Positions 18,032 to 26,796 of a stretch of 64,000 nt of DNA are shown here, one piece after another (positions within the stretch are counted from its first letter, which is position 1; the number at the start of each line of letters is the position of its first letter). A model generated the notes under the pieces. It was not told where the DNA came from. It did no database searches and was given only the letters and a program-made list of their open reading frames with translations. Location: assembly GCA_013140715.1 (NCBI GenBank), contig JABFSG010000033.1, forward strand, positions 62,001 to 126,000, in the 5' to 3' direction. The position numbers and the translations under genes are program-made. Source of the stretch: Nitrospiraceae bacterium. GTDB lineage: Bacteria; Nitrospirota; Nitrospiria; Nitrospirales; Nitrospiraceae.

Positions 18032-18331
18032 ATGTTTGGATTGGGCATCGGCGAAGTCCTTATTATATTGGTGATTGCATTCTTGCTGTTTGGCCCCAAG
18101 CAGCTGCCTGAAGTCGCTCGCCAGGTTGGAAAATTGGTCAAGGGGTTCAAAGAGACAGCGGACGACTTGCGGAAGTCGGTGGAGCCGGAACTCAACATGA
18201 TCCAGCAGGAAGTGAAGATGGTCGAGCAGGACTTTCAGTCCTCGATCAAAGACGCTGAAGAACAGATTAAGGCTGTGACGACGTCGGCAGAGAAACAGGT
18301 TGACTCAAAGGGACTGTCCAATCAGGCGTGA
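18032..18331 (+). CDS. TatA/TatB-like translocase subunit, copy 2
   Basis: A 99-residue near-duplicate of the gene at 12853-13155. It has the same membrane helix, LFGPKQLPEV hinge and long charged helix (DDLRKSVEPELNMIQQEVKM), with scattered conservative changes. The duplication includes about 60 bp upstream (GGAATCAG...TTTCC...GCTTTTCGC...GTTTTACGTATGACGAACC). It is divergent from the MetA-like gene and upstream of the intact porin. No tatC is close. Retention of both copies in frame indicates both are under selection. Confidence 0.85.
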   Translation: MFGLGIGEVLIILVIAFLLFGPKQLPEVARQVGKLVKGFKETADDLRKSVEPELNMIQQEVKMVEQDFQSSIKDAEEQIKAVTTSAEKQVDSKGLSNQA

Positions 18332-18633
18332 AGGTGCGGAGAGAATAATAGAAAAAGCGAGACGAGTAAGCTCTAGCTGCTAGGCCGTCGACCGACCGGT
18401 ATTTACAGCCGGCTCGGCGTGATGGTATAAGTCCTCCCCCCATGGTATACATACGATCCAAGCTTCACGGAAGCTGTTTCGACAGCCTTCACTTTCCTAT
18501 CGTCCGGATGTGGCCTCTTGTCCGGTTTGGCGTCGACCGCCAGCCCCACCCTTGTTGTGATCTCCTCGACTAGCTGCGCCACTACCTCAATGATTCACAC
18601 ACGGCTACCCTCTCCCAGTAACTGGAGCATAAC
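18332..18633 (+). other. 302-bp spacer between tatB-like gene and porin
   Basis: No gene is visible. The second half (about 18520-18633, with GGCGTCGACCG...CTTGTTGTG..CTC..CGACTAG) is related to 13340-13442 upstream of the decayed porin, so the spacer was part of the duplicated cassette. It presumably carries the porin promoter and leader. Confidence 0.55.
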
Positions 18634-20337
18634 ATGAGAGTCATCAGACGAACATGGTGGGCCAATTTGGTCGCTTATTGTCATGCTACTGCGATAGTAG
18701 CGGGGTTGTCAGTCGTGGCGGCCCCGGCGCAAGCCGCGTTTGAATTGCCGGAGGGTGAAAGAATTACCCACGTCCCAGTTGTTGCTCGCTCGATTCCGAA
18801 CAGGGAAGAATACGAACTCTACGATCCGAAAATCGGAAAGAATTTTGATCTCAATAAGTTCTGGATACGCGGCGATCTTCGCGTGCGGCCGATCATGCGG
18901 AACGGCGTCTGTTTCGGCAGCAATATTGTCGGTAACGGAGCCTGTAACCTCCCTAACCCCGGCACCACCCCGAATGGTGTTTCTGGCAAACAAAACGATT
19001 TCTATGCCCAGCAGTTGACGCGGTTGGGTTTCGGCTATGATCTCTCACCGGACGTGAATTTCTACATGGAACTGCAGGACTCGAGGACCTGGGGCGGAAA
19101 CGGGGCCAATGGTAAAGAAGGCGTCCAAGACGATGCGAGGAACCAGAACGGGTCCCAGCCAAATGCTATTTGTGGGGGCAACTGCGGCACATTGGGGGTC
19201 CGCGCTGGCTACATGTTAATTCGGAACATCGCCGGGTTTCAAGGCTTGAGTATGAAGGCCGGTCGGCAATATGTGGTGTTCGGCAACCAGTCTCTGTTCG
19301 GCGCCTTCGACTGGTCCAACAATGGAATTTCCCATGACGGTGTGATGTTGCAATACAGCACCAAGGCCTGGGATAGCTACGGGGGGTGGTTCCGCACCTC
19401 TGAATCCGATCTCGGGCAGGCAGTGCCGGTCGGCGCGCTGAACCCGGGCATTGGCCCAAGCACCGTCAATGGGACCGGCAATGGGGCCGGCAATGCGAAC
19501 CTAGACTCCGACTTTTTCATTTTCTACAACCAGATCAAGTCGGTACCGGGATTCATTATCGAGCCCTACTACATCCTCTACTCCAACCGGTACAACTCGC
19601 AGGACAACCGGAGCCAGGGTCTCGGTACGCCGAGGCACTCGAACCAGACCCGTCATAACGTCGGAGGCCGGATCGAGATGCGCAAGGGCAACTTCGATGC
19701 GATAAGCGAAACGATCTACCAGTTCGGCCAAATGGGCGACGCAGGCGGTCTGAACGCAACGCAGAATGAGTACGGCAACTCAAAGAACCTCCACATCAGT
19801 GCTTGGGCGACCAGAAACTGGATCGGCTACACCCATTATGAGTGGGCCTGGAAACCGCGGTTGGCCTTCAACTTCGACTATGCCTCGGGCGATGGCCGGG
19901 CGAACTGTACGCTCGGTTACCAGACAGGTTGTAGCACTGCCAATACGTTTGAGAATCTGTACCCGACCAACCACATCCATATGGGCTACATGGACGTGCA
20001 AGGCTGGAAGAATATGATGATGCCTTCGGTGAACCTTCAATTCCGTCCAAGCAAGGATGACCATATTGAAATTTGGGCCCAAAGCTTCAACTTGGCCAAT
20101 ACGAAGGACAACTGGTATCGAGCCACACAGGTGGTCTATGTCTATTCAAAGGCGGACAATACCAAGCGGCACATCGGCGATGAAATAGACTTCGCCTGGA
20201 CGCACATATTCATGGACGGCAAGTTGTCCTTTCAGGCGGTCTATGGCCATATGTTTGCCGGGGCCTATATCAAGGAGAACCTGGGTACCAGCGCCGATCA
20301 AGACTGGGCCTATGCCCAGCTCTGGGTGAATTTCTAG
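18634..20337 (+). CDS. alginate-export-family outer-membrane porin
   Basis: A 567-residue exported barrel. The signal peptide ends near AQAAFELPEG. The mature protein is a run of amphipathic beta-strands rich in Tyr, Trp and Asn, with Gly/Asn-rich loops, as in the Alginate_exp porin family (AlgE-like); the C-terminus LWVNF ends in Phe. AlgE exports alginate in pseudomonads; no alginate synthesis genes are here, so it is better viewed as a general or anionic porin. A shorter decayed copy lies at 13443-13733. The preceding TatB-like gene is duplicated together with it. Confidence 0.88.
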   Translation: MRVIRRTWWANLVAYCHATAIVAGLSVVAAPAQAAFELPEGERITHVPVVARSIPNREEYELYDPKIGKNFDLNKFWIRGDLRVRPIMRNGVCFGSNIVGNGACNLPNPGTTPNGVSGKQNDFYAQQLTRLGFGYDLSPDVNFYMELQDSRTWGGNGANGKEGVQDDARNQNGSQPNAICGGNCGTLGVRAGYMLIRNIAGFQGLSMKAGRQYVVFGNQSLFGAFDWSNNGISHDGVMLQYSTKAWDSYGGWFRTSESDLGQAVPVGALNPGIGPSTVNGTGNGAGNANLDSDFFIFYNQIKSVPGFIIEPYYILYSNRYNSQDNRSQGLGTPRHSNQTRHNVGGRIEMRKGNFDAISETIYQFGQMGDAGGLNATQNEYGNSKNLHISAWATRNWIGYTHYEWAWKPRLAFNFDYASGDGRANCTLGYQTGCSTANTFENLYPTNHIHMGYMDVQGWKNMMMPSVNLQFRPSKDDHIEIWAQSFNLANTKDNWYRATQVVYVYSKADNTKRHIGDEIDFAWTHIFMDGKLSFQAVYGHMFAGAYIKENLGTSADQDWAYAQLWVNF

Positions 20338-20487
20338 TAAGAATGTTGAAAAACCCCACCAGCGCTACGGAAAGTTAAGGCTGAGGCCAAGGCTGAGATA
20401 AAGAAGATCAGGTCTTGGCTCAACCTTGACCTCGGCCTATTTCGCTCTCTGCGGCCTTGCTTGGGACAAGGCGTGTATTGGCGCGTC

Positions 20488-21130
20488 AGCCCGCATTATT
20501 CACGACTGATGGTCAGCGGGTCAGTGGCCGCCATGCTGCAGAAGCCGACGACTCCTGTGCCCCTGTCGCGGTCGCGAATGGCAGCGGCAGGGCCCCATTT
20601 TCTCTTTGGGAGTGATCCGGTGGTCGTCGCACGTCCTGCGCGGGAGATTTACGACACACGTCTCCCCTCTGATCCCGTTGAGCCCCCGTCCTGTACGAAC
20701 CCGCGCGTCTGATTAGCCTGGTACCGCGCCTACGGCCACAGCCACTCGTTGCCAGGTCATGCTCCAGGGCGCCGAACTGGGCAGGTGCAGCACGATGCGG
20801 CGCACCGAACGTTCCACCCAGACCGCCAACTTGAGCAGTCGCTCCCGCAAGGTGGAGACTTGTGCCGTGGCACAATCCGTCCCGTGGGCCTGTTGCCGCA
20901 ATGCCTTCAGCAGCATATACGCCGCGGCCGTCAACAGCACACGGAATTGGTTCGCCCAGAACCGCGAACAACTGGTGAGGTCGAGCGCCAGCCCATGATG
21001 CAATTCTTTGAGCCGGTTCTCCATCTCGCCCCGCTGACAATAGATGGCATAGACGGCGGCGGGCGTCTCGCGGAGATTGGAGCTTCGATGTCCTTTCTTC
21101 TCGCCAAATTCGTGCATTATTCAGGCTAGG
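20488..21130 (-). mobile_element. IS1380-type element remnant
   Basis: An IS end of the form AGCCCGCATTATTCA lies at 20488-20502, and a truncated minus-strand transposase occupies 20713-21117. The 5' part of the transposase and the other full end are missing; GCATTATTCA recurs at 21114-21123. Related ends occur at 23357, 23482, 23720 and 24618. The element is dead. Confidence 0.65.
20713..21117 (-). pseudogene. IS1380-family transposase, C-terminal fragment
   Basis: The 134-residue frame contains YCQRGEMENRLKELHHGLAL and FWANQFRVLLTAAAYMLLKALR, which I recognise as the C-terminal DDE region of IS1380-family (Transposase_DE_1) transposases. A full enzyme has about 430-460 residues, so the first two thirds, with two of the three acidic residues, are lost. 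The apparent start Met is internal. Not functional. Confidence 0.75.
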
Positions 21131-21388
21131 GCCACGGGGCTCGACGAAACGTTTGGCGCGCGGGTGAAATACGTGAACGGAAGAACCGGAGAGAGTATGA
21201 ACGACAGAAACCGGACACGTGAACAGGCGATCGAGCATCACCGTGACGGGGTTGAACGAAGGAGCAGGGTCAGTGAGCAGGGCGAACCACCGCCTTATTA
21301 GCTGAGGCACACGCGACATCCATCCTGAAACTTACCGGATGTGTCACCCGTATCCCTTGGCCCGGTTTGGCGTTGTCACCTAAGGTGG

Positions 21389-21458
21389 GAGCCGGATGCG
21401 GTAATGCCGCACGTCCGGTTCTGTGGAGAGGGTGAGGGGGAACCCTCATTCCTACTCC
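21389..21458 (+). mobile_element. group II intron 3' end (domains V and VI)
   Basis: Positions 21389-21421 fold as a bacterial domain V: GAGCCGGA pairs with TCCGGTTC, a CG bulge follows, and TGCGG pairs with CCGCA around a short TAATG loop. The catalytic AGC triad is at 21390-21392. Positions 21422-21458 can form domain VI, with TGAGGG/CCCTCA closing a GGAA loop and an unpaired A at about 21454 as branch point. No maturase reading frame is upstream, only 250 bp of unassigned sequence and IS debris. The remnant abuts the stop codon of the caspase-like gene on the other strand. Confidence 0.75.
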
Positions 21459-21459
21459 G

Positions 21460-23352
21460 TCAACGGGCTGCGGTGCCCTGGATCGCTGCAGGCTTGGTTA
21501 ATATCAAGGCAGCAGAAGGATCAGTTGGGCTGATTGCCGGAACAGCGAACGGGCGTTGCTCCTGGTTCATGTAGGTCTTGGAGGCCCAGCGCACTTTCTG
21601 TGTGAGATAGGCCACTGTTTCGCCGAGTGTCACGTCGCCATCCCGGTTGGAGTCGGCCTCACCGCGTAGCGCCCGCAGTAGATAGTAGGTGAACAGGCCG
21701 TGCTGATGCTGGTTGTCCTCCAACCCCTGCCCAATGCCGCTGATTCCGATGACATGGAGGGTCGAGCTCCCGGTAGGGTTCCATTGGGGGAGTGCGGTTT
21801 TGGTTTTGCTATCAGGACCCATGCGCGACACAATACCATCGAACAGAAACACTGTGTGTTTGGCACTCAAGCGAGACAACGCTGACTCCAAATCCTTGAG
21901 AGGGTATGCTCGTGAGGGGGGCATGGCCGTTCCATCATACGGGATCAGGAATGTCTCTCCCGTCGAAAAGACCGAAGCCAGACCCGCGAAATAGACAATG
22001 ACTACCGCGTCTTTGTTCATGCGAGGCGGCAGCCAATCCAGTAGCGCTTCGTCGATATCCGAGCGTATGGCTTTCCAGTCTTGCAGTAGAAGAATGTTGG
22101 AGGCAGGCAAGCCACCGAGAATGTGAAAATAGTTCGAGACCATCTGGGCATCCTGGGAAGCGAATTTGCGGGATGGGACTTGCCGGTTTCGGTAGGGTCC
22201 GATCCCAATTGAGATCAAGTAGGTGTGGGGCTGCCGAAATTCGGTGACGACAGCAGGGATGTGATCCACGTCGTCGGCCTTGATGCTGGTTGGCTGGATC
22301 ACCAGGGCCAGGGTTTGAGTCGGCGGCTGAGTATGGGTTCCGGAACCAGAGACCGCCACGTGGATCTCGGCCTTCTGCTGTTGGTAGGGTTGCGGTACCG
22401 TCGCCACAAATTCGATCGAACGGGATTGGCCCGGCTGGAGTCGTCCGATTGTCAGTGCGGTGGTCGGAAACTGGGCGAGGAGCGAAGCGGTTCCCGTCAA
22501 GGACGCCGTGACATTCTGAAGTTCCTGGTCTCCTCCGTTCATGAGATCGATGCGTACCCGAATGTGCTCCCCTCCTTCAAAGACCAAATTGCTGTTCTCA
22601 TCCAGCAGAGTGGCCTTAAACAAGAGTGCCGATGGAGTGCCTTGGGCCGGATACGTCGCTGTCGGTGAAACTGGTTTCACGGGCAATGCTGCCACTGATG
22701 CGGGAGCGGTTCCGCCTGTCGCTGCCAACTGGGTACGGACAGCGCGCATGAATTGCGTCGAGAGAGCGACCCCAGCCTCATGGACGAACTCTCCGATATT
22801 GCCGTAATCGCATCGGCGTGAGGTCGGTTCTAGAATAAGGCGTTGGCTGTGCACGATGGAAACAGTCTCCTGGCCAAGCTCTTTTCCCGTGGCATCCTTG
22901 AGGGTTATGCGTGTTTCAATGGTCATGTCGGCAGGCACCCGATCATAGACATTATCAGCCCAAAGTTTGAGGGCCGAGCGTTCGAGCGTGACCACGATTT
23001 CCTTGTCGGGCAGGATCTGTGCGGGGATTCCACCGATGACGGTCACGGCGGTAAAATTTTGGGAGGCCGCGTCAATCATCATCGATTCGACTTCTTCCCC
23101 CACGTTGAGCTCGTGGGGGCTATTACACCCATCAATGTACTGCATCTTGAGATTAGTGAAAGAGGGGTCGAAGGTCAGTTTGACGGAGTTGGCCAGACGC
23201 GGACCCAAGTCCGGTAAGGGGGTTCGGTGAAATGCCGACGTTACCTTCTCGCATCCCGACAGTCCACCCATTGGGATGAGGAGACACAGGAGGATGGCCC
23301 ATTGCATTGTGAATCGTTGAGATAAGCCCGTTGAGCCTCGTTCGATGACCAT
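21460..23352 (-). CDS. caspase-like lipoprotein lacking the catalytic dyad (pseudo-caspase)
   Basis: A 630-residue exported protein. The lipoprotein signal (LLIPMGGLSGC) is best placed if translation starts at ATG 23307, though 23352 is also possible; neither has a clear SD. Residues about 240-340 form a CARDB-like beta-sandwich (EHIRVRIDLMNGGDQEL). A C14 caspase-like domain starts at HTYLISIGIGPYRN. The usual GHG motif is AGLAS here, and the usual DACHSG motif is FDGIVSR, so both the catalytic His and Cys are absent. An EF-hand-like loop DSNRDGDVTLGE follows. Probable binding or scaffold role. Confidence 0.82.
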   Translation of the reverse strand: MVIERGSTGLSQRFTMQWAILLCLLIPMGGLSGCEKVTSAFHRTPLPDLGPRLANSVKLTFDPSFTNLKMQYIDGCNSPHELNVGEEVESMMIDAASQNFTAVTVIGGIPAQILPDKEIVVTLERSALKLWADNVYDRVPADMTIETRITLKDATGKELGQETVSIVHSQRLILEPTSRRCDYGNIGEFVHEAGVALSTQFMRAVRTQLAATGGTAPASVAALPVKPVSPTATYPAQGTPSALLFKATLLDENSNLVFEGGEHIRVRIDLMNGGDQELQNVTASLTGTASLLAQFPTTALTIGRLQPGQSRSIEFVATVPQPYQQQKAEIHVAVSGSGTHTQPPTQTLALVIQPTSIKADDVDHIPAVVTEFRQPHTYLISIGIGPYRNRQVPSRKFASQDAQMVSNYFHILGGLPASNILLLQDWKAIRSDIDEALLDWLPPRMNKDAVVIVYFAGLASVFSTGETFLIPYDGTAMPPSRAYPLKDLESALSRLSAKHTVFLFDGIVSRMGPDSKTKTALPQWNPTGSSTLHVIGISGIGQGLEDNQHQHGLFTYYLLRALRGEADSNRDGDVTLGETVAYLTQKVRWASKTYMNQEQRPFAVPAISPTDPSAALILTKPAAIQGTAAR

Positions 23353-23356
23353 GGTC

Positions 23357-23482
23357 TAGCCCGCATTACTCATGACGGTTCGTCGCGAAATTCCTGAGCC
23401 GCATCGCGCGCGAGCTGGCCGAAGGCTTGTCGTAGCAGTGGATCGGCGATTGCACAGAAGTGTTCATGAGTAATGCGGGCTG
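23357..23482. mobile_element. MITE with IS1380-type ends
   Basis: AGCCCGCATTACTCATGA at 23358-23375 is matched in inverse by TCATGAGTAATGCGGGCT at 23464-23481, bounding about 125 bp without coding capacity. The subterminal sequence (CAATCGCCGATCCACTGCTACGAC on the reverse strand) recurs beside the ends at 23720 and 24618. The element begins 5 bp before the longer start of the caspase-like gene, so it must supply or displace that gene's promoter. Confidence 0.75.
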
Positions 23483-23639
23483 GAAGAAGCTGTCTGCCGT
23501 AACCGGATTGGCCACCGCAACTCAAGCTCGGCACCATACCGAAACGTCAGGCTGAATGTAACAGGCCGTGGGGCGTTTTGCGAGCCGAGCCGACGACGGG
23601 AGGGAGGACTACTTGACACAGTGTGTTGACCGACTGAGC

Positions 23640-23720
23640 GGTGAGCCCGCCCGCCGTCAGGCTTGCCGCAGTGGTGTATCGGCGGTTGCAGTAGAAACCT
23701 TCGTGAATAATGTGGGCTAG
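23640..23720 (-). mobile_element. solo IS1380-type end, degenerate
   Basis: On the reverse strand this reads AGCCCACATTATTCACGAAG followed by CTGCAACCGCCGATACACC and CAAGCCTGACGGCGG, a diverged copy of the subterminal sequence seen at 23482 and 24618. No transposase is attached. It lies 95 bp from the ankyrin gene stop. Confidence 0.6.
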
Positions 23721-23814
23721 GGTCGGGTGGGTGAGAAGGTCAGCCTTTTTGAGCATTCTGAGTATATTGAGGCCCTAGCCTCATTTGTCTGTGCCCCCAC
23801 AAAACTCCGTGTGC

Positions 23815-24252
23815 TCACGACTCCAGCAACGGCACCAGCGCGCTGTGGCCTTGCTGGCGCGCAAAATCCACCGGTTGGTGTCCTGTTGTTGCCATGACCG
23901 ATTTGTCCGCTCCGTGTTTCAGCAGCAACGCCACGATCTCTCGATGTCCGTGTAATGCAGCAACATGCATGGCGGTCATACGGTTAATTGTCGTCGCCTG
24001 CGTCATATCCGCGCCATGGCCCAACAACAGTGATACGATCTCCCGATCCCCCTTCTTGGTTGCGACCAGGAGCGGGGTGAAGCCGACTGTATTAGCCGCG
24101 TTGACGTCAGCCTCTTTCTTGATTTGTGTGTTCCCCTCACCAAGATCCCCTTTGAACGCCGCCTTAAGCAGCACGTCATCCACCGGCCGCATGGCCAGAA
24201 GTGTCGGCATCAATGCGAGCACCGCTATCAGCACTATCCACAGTCGTGTCAT
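23815..24252 (-). CDS. secreted ankyrin-repeat protein
   Basis: A 145-residue protein with a signal peptide (MTRLWIVLIAVLALMPTLLA) and three to four ankyrin repeats, for example NTVGFTPLLVATKKGDREIV, NRMTAMHVAALHGHREIV and TTGHQPVDFARQQGHSALV. Ankyrin repeats bind proteins, so a periplasmic adaptor is likely. It is transcribed towards the caspase-like gene and surrounded by IS1380-type ends. The partner is unknown. Confidence 0.85.
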   Translation of the reverse strand: MTRLWIVLIAVLALMPTLLAMRPVDDVLLKAAFKGDLGEGNTQIKKEADVNAANTVGFTPLLVATKKGDREIVSLLLGHGADMTQATTINRMTAMHVAALHGHREIVALLLKHGADKSVMATTGHQPVDFARQQGHSALVPLLES

Positions 24253-24930
24253 CTTGCTTCCCCGGGCTTACGGAAACAGGTCTAGCAGGCTTCGGAAGAG
24301 CCCGACCTGTACCCTCTTATCAGATTGTCTCCAATGTTGAACCCGGTTGGGTGGCACAGCTTGCCAGTAACACTTTGACGACTCGCACGAGATCAAGGCA
24401 GTCTAAATAGGCATCCTCAGGCAACAGGACAATGTCTGACAGAGGTATCTATCCTTCACCCTGCTGCGTATACGTATAAGTACATGCGTAACTCATGCCG
24501 AGCGGGCGCAGATCATCAGGAGCCTAAAAATCATGCGGTTAGACGAGTACGCGCTTGGCGTTTTCGATTGGCGTATGCAGGCGGACAGGTACACAATGAA
24601 GAAAACCATACAGGGGTCTAGCCCGCATTATTCATGAACACTTCTGCTGCAATCGCCGATCCGCTGCTACGACGAGCCTGCGGTCGGCGTGGCCAGAAAG
24701 CGGGGACATTCTACATTCCCGGTAGAGTCTGATGGTCACTTGTGCTGATCTCCAGGCGTGGGAGCAGGCTGTTACTAACAAGTGCTGATTGAAGGGCGCT
24801 GACCCAGCGTTGCACCACTCCATGTGATCATATACCTGCTTGGCGTGAGCTTGCCCGCCGTAGGTCAGTCGTCTATACTCTGCTGATTTTCGCGCTCCAA
24901 CCACCATCCTGATTCTAGATTAACCCCATC
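24253..24930. other. 678-bp gap with a truncated 5' gene end and IS end
   Basis: No complete gene. A GTATACGTATAAGTAC near-palindrome lies at about 24468-24483. A short plus frame at 24534 (MRLDEYALGVFDWRMQ) runs straight into the IS1380-type end at 24618 and stops there, as expected for a gene cut by insertion. The region 24618-24700 carries the subterminal repeat. Confidence 0.5.
24618..24700 (+). mobile_element. solo IS1380-type end
   Basis: CTAGCCCGCATTATTCATGAAC at 24618-24639 (within the limit of one copy) is followed by CAATCGCCGATCCGCTGCTACGAC, matching the subterminal region of the MITE at 23357-23482. No partner end or transposase follows before recQ. Confidence 0.65.
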
Positions 24931-26793
24931 GTGGATGATCTGACTCGACAGCTCAGCGAACAGTTCGGCTTCGCAAAGTTTCGGCCAGGCCAGGAAGAAG
25001 TCGTTCGGGCCGTGTTGGCCGGGCGCGATGCGATGGCGGTCATGCCGACAGGGCAGGGCAAGTCGCTCTGCTATCAATTGCCTGCGACCCTCTTGCCCGG
25101 GTTGACCCTGGTCATCTCTCCGCTCATCGCGCTGATGCAAGATCAGGTCGCTGGCTTGAAGCAGCGGAGGATCGCAGCCGCGGCATTTCATTCTGGCCTC
25201 ACCGGGTCTGAAAAGCACCGCGTCATTCAGGATCTCAATCAGAAACGGCTTCAGTTGCTCTATCTGGCGCCGGAACGAATGCAGCACGAGGGATTTCTCC
25301 AACTGTTGCGTTCCCTCTGGGTCTCGCTACTGGTGGTCGACGAAGCGCACTGTATTTCCCAATGGGGCCACGACTTCAGGCCCGACTATCTCAAGATCGG
25401 CCGCCTGCGCCAGGAATTGACCAATCCGCCCTGCCTGGCTCTGACCGCCACTGCTACCTCCCGCGTTCAAACGGATCTGTGCAAACGATTGTCGCTCCGC
25501 GATCCGTTCAAGTTGGTCGCAGGCTTCCGCCGGGACAATCTCGCCTTGTCTGTTCGCCTCTGCCAGTCCCGCCAGGAAAAACTGGCTGCGTTGGAGCGGT
25601 TGGTTCTGGAGACGGAGAAAGGCACGATCCTGATCTACTGCGCGACGCGCCGGACGGTGGAGGAAGTTGCGGAATGGCTGGGACAGTCTCACCAGTCGGT
25701 CGGCTATTACCATGCAGGTCTCTCGGATGAGGAACGACAACTTGTCCACGACGACTTTCGCCGGGGGAATGTGAGGATCCTCGCTGCGACGAATGCTTTT
25801 GGCATGGGCATCGATAAGTCGGATGTCAGACTGGTCGTCCATTTCGACATTCCGGGAAGTGTGGAGGCCTATTATCAAGAGGTTGGGCGTGCCGGTCGCG
25901 ATGGCCGACCGGCTGCCTGCTGCTTGTTGTTCCATGAGCGGGATCTGGCCACGCAGGAATACTTCATTCAACAGGCGGCACAAGATCCTGAAGGCGCAGA
26001 TCGCGCCGAGCGGATGAAGACGCTACTCCAGGAAATGCTCGGGTATGTCTCGGTACAGACCTGCCGGCAGCTCGCGATTCTTGAATACTTCAGCGATGAA
26101 GATGAACGGGCCTTGGGCCCCTGCGGCCTCTGCGATCGCTGTGCGGCGCCGCCACGAAAGTTGAGCAGAGAGGTTCCCCTTGATGACGTCGCGTCCGCAA
26201 GGGCCGTCTTGGAGACTGTCTCCTGGTGCATGGGCCGGTTCGGCGTAAGTCGCATCGTGGAGATTCTCCGCGGGAGTCGCTCGAAGGCGATGCTGACCTA
26301 TGGCGCAGAAAACTGCCCGACATACGGAACTTGCAGGACACAGACCAAGCAGGCTGTGACTAGTCTGGTAAAGACTCTGATCGACTCGGGGCACCTTCAG
26401 GTCGAAGGCACGGAGTATCCTACTCTCGATGTGACGCACAAAGGACAGGAAATCTTGCAAGGGACCGACACAGTGGCATTGAAACAGACCGAGGAGACTC
26501 AGCCTGATTTACCTGTGAAGCAGCAACTCCGCGAGAAGGCCGCACCTGTCGTTGCTCCGCTTGTCTCGCCCGCAGACCCGCAGCTCTTTGAGCGGCTCCG
26601 GCAGCTCCGCACGGAGCTGGCCGAAGAAGAAGACGTCGCGCCGTTTTTGATTTTTCACGACAAGACGCTGAAGGCCATTGCCGGCTACAAGCCTGTGACA
26701 CCCGCTGCGCTGTTGGAGGTTCCCGGCATCGGTCCTCTGAAGGCGGAACGGTATGGCAGACGTGTATTGCAGGTGGTCAACGGAGAGCGATAG
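24931..26793 (+). CDS. recQ: ATP-dependent DNA helicase RecQ
   Basis: A 620-residue helicase with GTG start at 24931. It shows Walker A MPTGQGKSL (38-46), motif II DEAHCISQWGHDFRPDY, motif III TATA, motif VI QEVGRAGRDG, the zinc-binding CRQ...CGLCDRC of the RQC region (about 375-405) and an HRDC domain at the end (VAPFLIFHDKTLKAIA). RecQ unwinds forked and recombination intermediates with 3'-5' polarity. The length matches E. coli RecQ. No SD is obvious. It stands alone on the plus strand. Confidence 0.93.
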   Translation: MDDLTRQLSEQFGFAKFRPGQEEVVRAVLAGRDAMAVMPTGQGKSLCYQLPATLLPGLTLVISPLIALMQDQVAGLKQRRIAAAAFHSGLTGSEKHRVIQDLNQKRLQLLYLAPERMQHEGFLQLLRSLWVSLLVVDEAHCISQWGHDFRPDYLKIGRLRQELTNPPCLALTATATSRVQTDLCKRLSLRDPFKLVAGFRRDNLALSVRLCQSRQEKLAALERLVLETEKGTILIYCATRRTVEEVAEWLGQSHQSVGYYHAGLSDEERQLVHDDFRRGNVRILAATNAFGMGIDKSDVRLVVHFDIPGSVEAYYQEVGRAGRDGRPAACCLLFHERDLATQEYFIQQAAQDPEGADRAERMKTLLQEMLGYVSVQTCRQLAILEYFSDEDERALGPCGLCDRCAAPPRKLSREVPLDDVASARAVLETVSWCMGRFGVSRIVEILRGSRSKAMLTYGAENCPTYGTCRTQTKQAVTSLVKTLIDSGHLQVEGTEYPTLDVTHKGQEILQGTDTVALKQTEETQPDLPVKQQLREKAAPVVAPLVSPADPQLFERLRQLRTELAEEEDVAPFLIFHDKTLKAIAGYKPVTPAALLEVPGIGPLKAERYGRRVLQVVNGER

Positions 26794-26796
26794 CTA

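Noticed and set aside
20513..21319. 268-codon minus-strand open frame overlapping the IS1380 remnant
   Set aside because: It is in another frame from the recognisable transposase fragment, is rich in Arg and low in hydrophobic structure, and runs from debris into IS sequence.
21139..21388. 5' part of the group II intron
   Set aside because: Sequence such as GGGTGAAATACGTGAACGG is suggestive, but no GTGYG start or exon-binding sites could be defined, so only domains V/VI are claimed.
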